Notes under the pieces: generated by a model
The model's database searches: none
Seen by the model: only the letters and a program-made list of their open reading frames with translations
What the model was told of the DNA's origin: nothing
Assembly (NCBI GenBank): GCA_945875635.1
Contig: CAMCLD010000011.1
Span: 1-58,804 of the forward strand
Direction of reading: 5' to 3'
DNA from: an uncultured Prevotella sp.
GTDB taxonomy: Bacteria > Bacteroidota > Bacteroidia > Bacteroidales > Bacteroidaceae
DNA: 58,804 nucleotides
In this document: one piece after another, positions 57,319 to 58,804 of the stretch
How the letters are laid out: the number at the start of each line of letters is the position of its first letter
Position numbering within the stretch: the stretch's first letter is position 1
Made by a program: the position numbers and the translations under genes

Positions 57319-58440
57319 TTATTTCTTGAAATATTCCATCACCTGCTCTATCACAGGTGCCATATCATAATACTTATATTGCGCCAATCTGCCGCCAAAC
57401 ACTACATTCTCCTCGTTTGCAGCCAATTTGCGATATTGTTCTGCAAGCTGGTTGTTACGTTCGTCGTTCACTGGGTAGTATGGCTCCATACCATCCTTAT
57501 ATTCCGTAGAATACTCCTCGCTGATTACCGTCTTCGCACAATTATAAACCTCCTGACCGAACATCTCAAAGTGCTTGTGTTCTATCACACGTGTGTAGGG
57601 CTTCTCATGACTGGTATAATTAACGACAGCATTGCCCTGGAAGTTCGCAGTATCCTCTATGCGGGTCTTGAAACTTACGGTACGCCAGTCGAGTTTGCCC
57701 AACGAGTAGTTGAAATACTCGTCAATGGCTCCTGTGTAAACCAACTTGTCGGCAAACTTCTTCCAGTCCTTGTATTCCGAGTTGAAGAAATCGACATCGG
57801 TCTTGCAGTCGATGCCTTCCAGCAATCCGTCGATCAGCTTGTTATAGCCTCCTACTGGTATGCCCTGATACTTGTCGTTGAAGTAGTTGTTGTCGAAAAC
57901 CATCCTCACCGGCAAACGCTTGATGATGAATGCCGGCAAATCGGTGCATTTACGCCCCCATTGCTTCTCTGTATATTCCTTGATAAGCGTATAGAATATA
58001 TCCTTACCTACCAGACACAGAGCCTGTTCTTCCAGATTTTCAGGTTCGCGTCCGTTCAATGCTGCCACAGCTTCCGCCTTCTGTTCGTCTATCTTTGCCT
58101 TTGCCTCTTCCGGTGTTGTCACGCCCCACATCTGACAGAAGGTGTTCATGTTGAAAGGCAGGTTGTACAGTTTGCCTTTATAGTTAGCAACGGGGCAATT
58201 GGTATAGCGATTGAACTCAACGATGGAGTTCACAAAATTCCACACCTCCTTGTTAGAGGTATGGAAGATATGTGCACCATATTTATGCACATTGATGCCC
58301 TCAACCTCTTCGCAATATACGTTACCGCCTAACTGCGGGCGCTTGTCAATCACCAAGCATTTCTTACCTGCTTTCTTGGCGAAATAAGCAAAAGTTGCTC
58401 CAAACAATCCTGAGCCAACTATCAGATAATCATATTTCAT
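57319..58440 (-). CDS. glf: UDP-galactopyranose mutase
   Basis: It converts UDP-galactopyranose to UDP-galactofuranose with FAD. The 373-residue protein has the FAD-binding start YDYLIVGSGLFGATFAYFAK, CLVIDKRPQLGGNVYCEE, HKYGAHIFHTSNKEVWNFVN, FNRYTNCPVANYKGKLYNLP, YTEKQWGRKCTDLP, TGAIDEYFNYSLGKLDWR and the end VVFGGRLAQYKYYDMAPVIE. These match GLF proteins throughout. It shows that the polysaccharide contains galactofuranose; the partial glycosyltransferase next to it may use that sugar. Confidence 0.96.
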   Translation of the reverse strand: MKYDYLIVGSGLFGATFAYFAKKAGKKCLVIDKRPQLGGNVYCEEVEGINVHKYGAHIFHTSNKEVWNFVNSIVEFNRYTNCPVANYKGKLYNLPFNMNTFCQMWGVTTPEEAKAKIDEQKAEAVAALNGREPENLEEQALCLVGKDIFYTLIKEYTEKQWGRKCTDLPAFIIKRLPVRMVFDNNYFNDKYQGIPVGGYNKLIDGLLEGIDCKTDVDFFNSEYKDWKKFADKLVYTGAIDEYFNYSLGKLDWRTVSFKTRIEDTANFQGNAVVNYTSHEKPYTRVIEHKHFEMFGQEVYNCAKTVISEEYSTEYKDGMEPYYPVNDERNNQLAEQYRKLAANEENVVFGGRLAQYKYYDMAPVIEQVMEYFKK

Positions 58441-58466
58441 TGAAAAACGATTTAAAGATTCTACAT

Positions 58467-58804
58467 TTACATTTTACCTAACTCTTCTCTGACTCCTCTT
58501 CTCATCATCTTCCAGAACAATCCATAGTCAGAAAGCGAATACTTGTGGCCTTTTACGAAGTTGAACGTAATGGCAGCATACATATGCAGGAGGAATGGCA
58601 TTGCTGCAAAATGTCTCACCCAAATGTTCTTGCCATATCTATGACCGAAGTAGGCAGTATTGCGGATATGATAAGCCAGTTTCCATTTGTTTTTTATCTT
58701 GTCTTCTCTGTAGCTGGAGTTCGACTGGAAGTCATGCTTCTCCATCAGCGCGTCGCGCACCACCGCCACCTTATATCCCGCCCTTACTGCGCGGTACGAA
58801 TAGT
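58467..58804 (-). CDS. Glycosyltransferase family 2, C-terminal part (cut by window edge)
   Basis: The frame is open to the right edge of the window, so the N-terminal catalytic part with the DXD motif is outside. The visible 112 codons begin YSYRAVRAGYKVAVVRDALM, the place after the catalytic base where family 2 enzymes have a D-x2-x-x-R-A-x-x-x-G-Y pattern, then a helical C-terminal domain (NKWKLAYHIRNTAYFGHRYG, LHMYAAITFNFVKGHKYSL). As the gene lies before glf it may be a galactofuranosyltransferase; this is inferred from position only. Confidence 0.75.
   Translation of the reverse strand, partial: YSYRAVRAGYKVAVVRDALMEKHDFQSNSSYREDKIKNKWKLAYHIRNTAYFGHRYGKNIWVRHFAAMPFLLHMYAAITFNFVKGHKYSLSDYGLFWKMMRRGVREELGKM

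Noticed and set aside
57379..58332. 317-codon plus-strand frame
   Set aside because: Antisense of glf, which matches its family over the whole length.

Overview
The window looks like chromosomal DNA of a Bacteroidales bacterium, most likely Prevotella or a close relative. The grounds are: repeated promoters of the Bacteroidetes primary sigma factor type (TTTG or TTG, about 20 nt, then TAnnTTTG) with few Shine-Dalgarno sites; a tRNA gene without encoded CCA; secreted and outer-membrane protein families typical of the phylum; and Prevotella-like gene orders (HTH gene, pyrK, pyrD, miaA; and ytxH, holin-like, small protein). No database was consulted, so the genus is an inference.

Layout. 1-1043: the 3' end of a group II intron, a truncated AraC-type regulator remnant, and tRNA-Leu(CAA) with its own promoter and terminator. 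1.3-4.4 kb: a GDP-mannose pyrophosphorylase followed by the two-step agmatine to putrescine pathway. 4.6-14.1 kb: an outer-membrane beta-barrel protein, a secreted GH3 enzyme, an unknown secreted protein, an IS982 remnant, a secreted CotH-like protein, a strongly self-complementary candidate RNA leader in front of a small HTH protein, and a LysM lipoprotein. 14.4-18.8 kb: an HsdR-N-like protein, two small proteins, DNA polymerase III delta, and a self-controlled-looking HTH gene. 19-24.4 kb: pyrK, pyrD, miaA, a diacylglycerol-kinase-like gene and a pectate lyase. 24.6-29.4 kb: an alpha-glucan operon (debranching enzyme, glycosyltransferase, GH57 protein). 29.6-36.4 kb: a complete seven-gene tryptophan operon on the minus strand in the order D-C-F-A-B-E-G, preceded by an 18-codon leader peptide with three consecutive Trp codons and a terminator, i.e. 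a transcription attenuator. 36.5-45 kb: a TonB-dependent receptor, a small ORF coupled to rpe, an envelope-stress-like ytxH operon, and housekeeping genes (SPOR lipoprotein, ruvX, def, TPR protein, MATE transporter).

45.1-58.8 kb is a surface polysaccharide locus on the minus strand (UDP-galactopyranose mutase, glycosyltransferases, Wzy-like polymerase, acetyl/acyltransferases, WecG-type enzyme). It is very mosaic: gene-end fragments, an acyltransferase interrupted at poly-G tracts, a toxin-antitoxin pair with a frameshifted toxin, and short tandem repeats. Inside it, under its own well-formed promoter, sits a two-gene unit of an SMC/OLD-like AAA ATPase and a protein with a PD-(D/E)XK-like motif. 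Nothing in either protein points to sugar metabolism; this pair is the best candidate in the window for an undescribed, possibly anti-phage, system.
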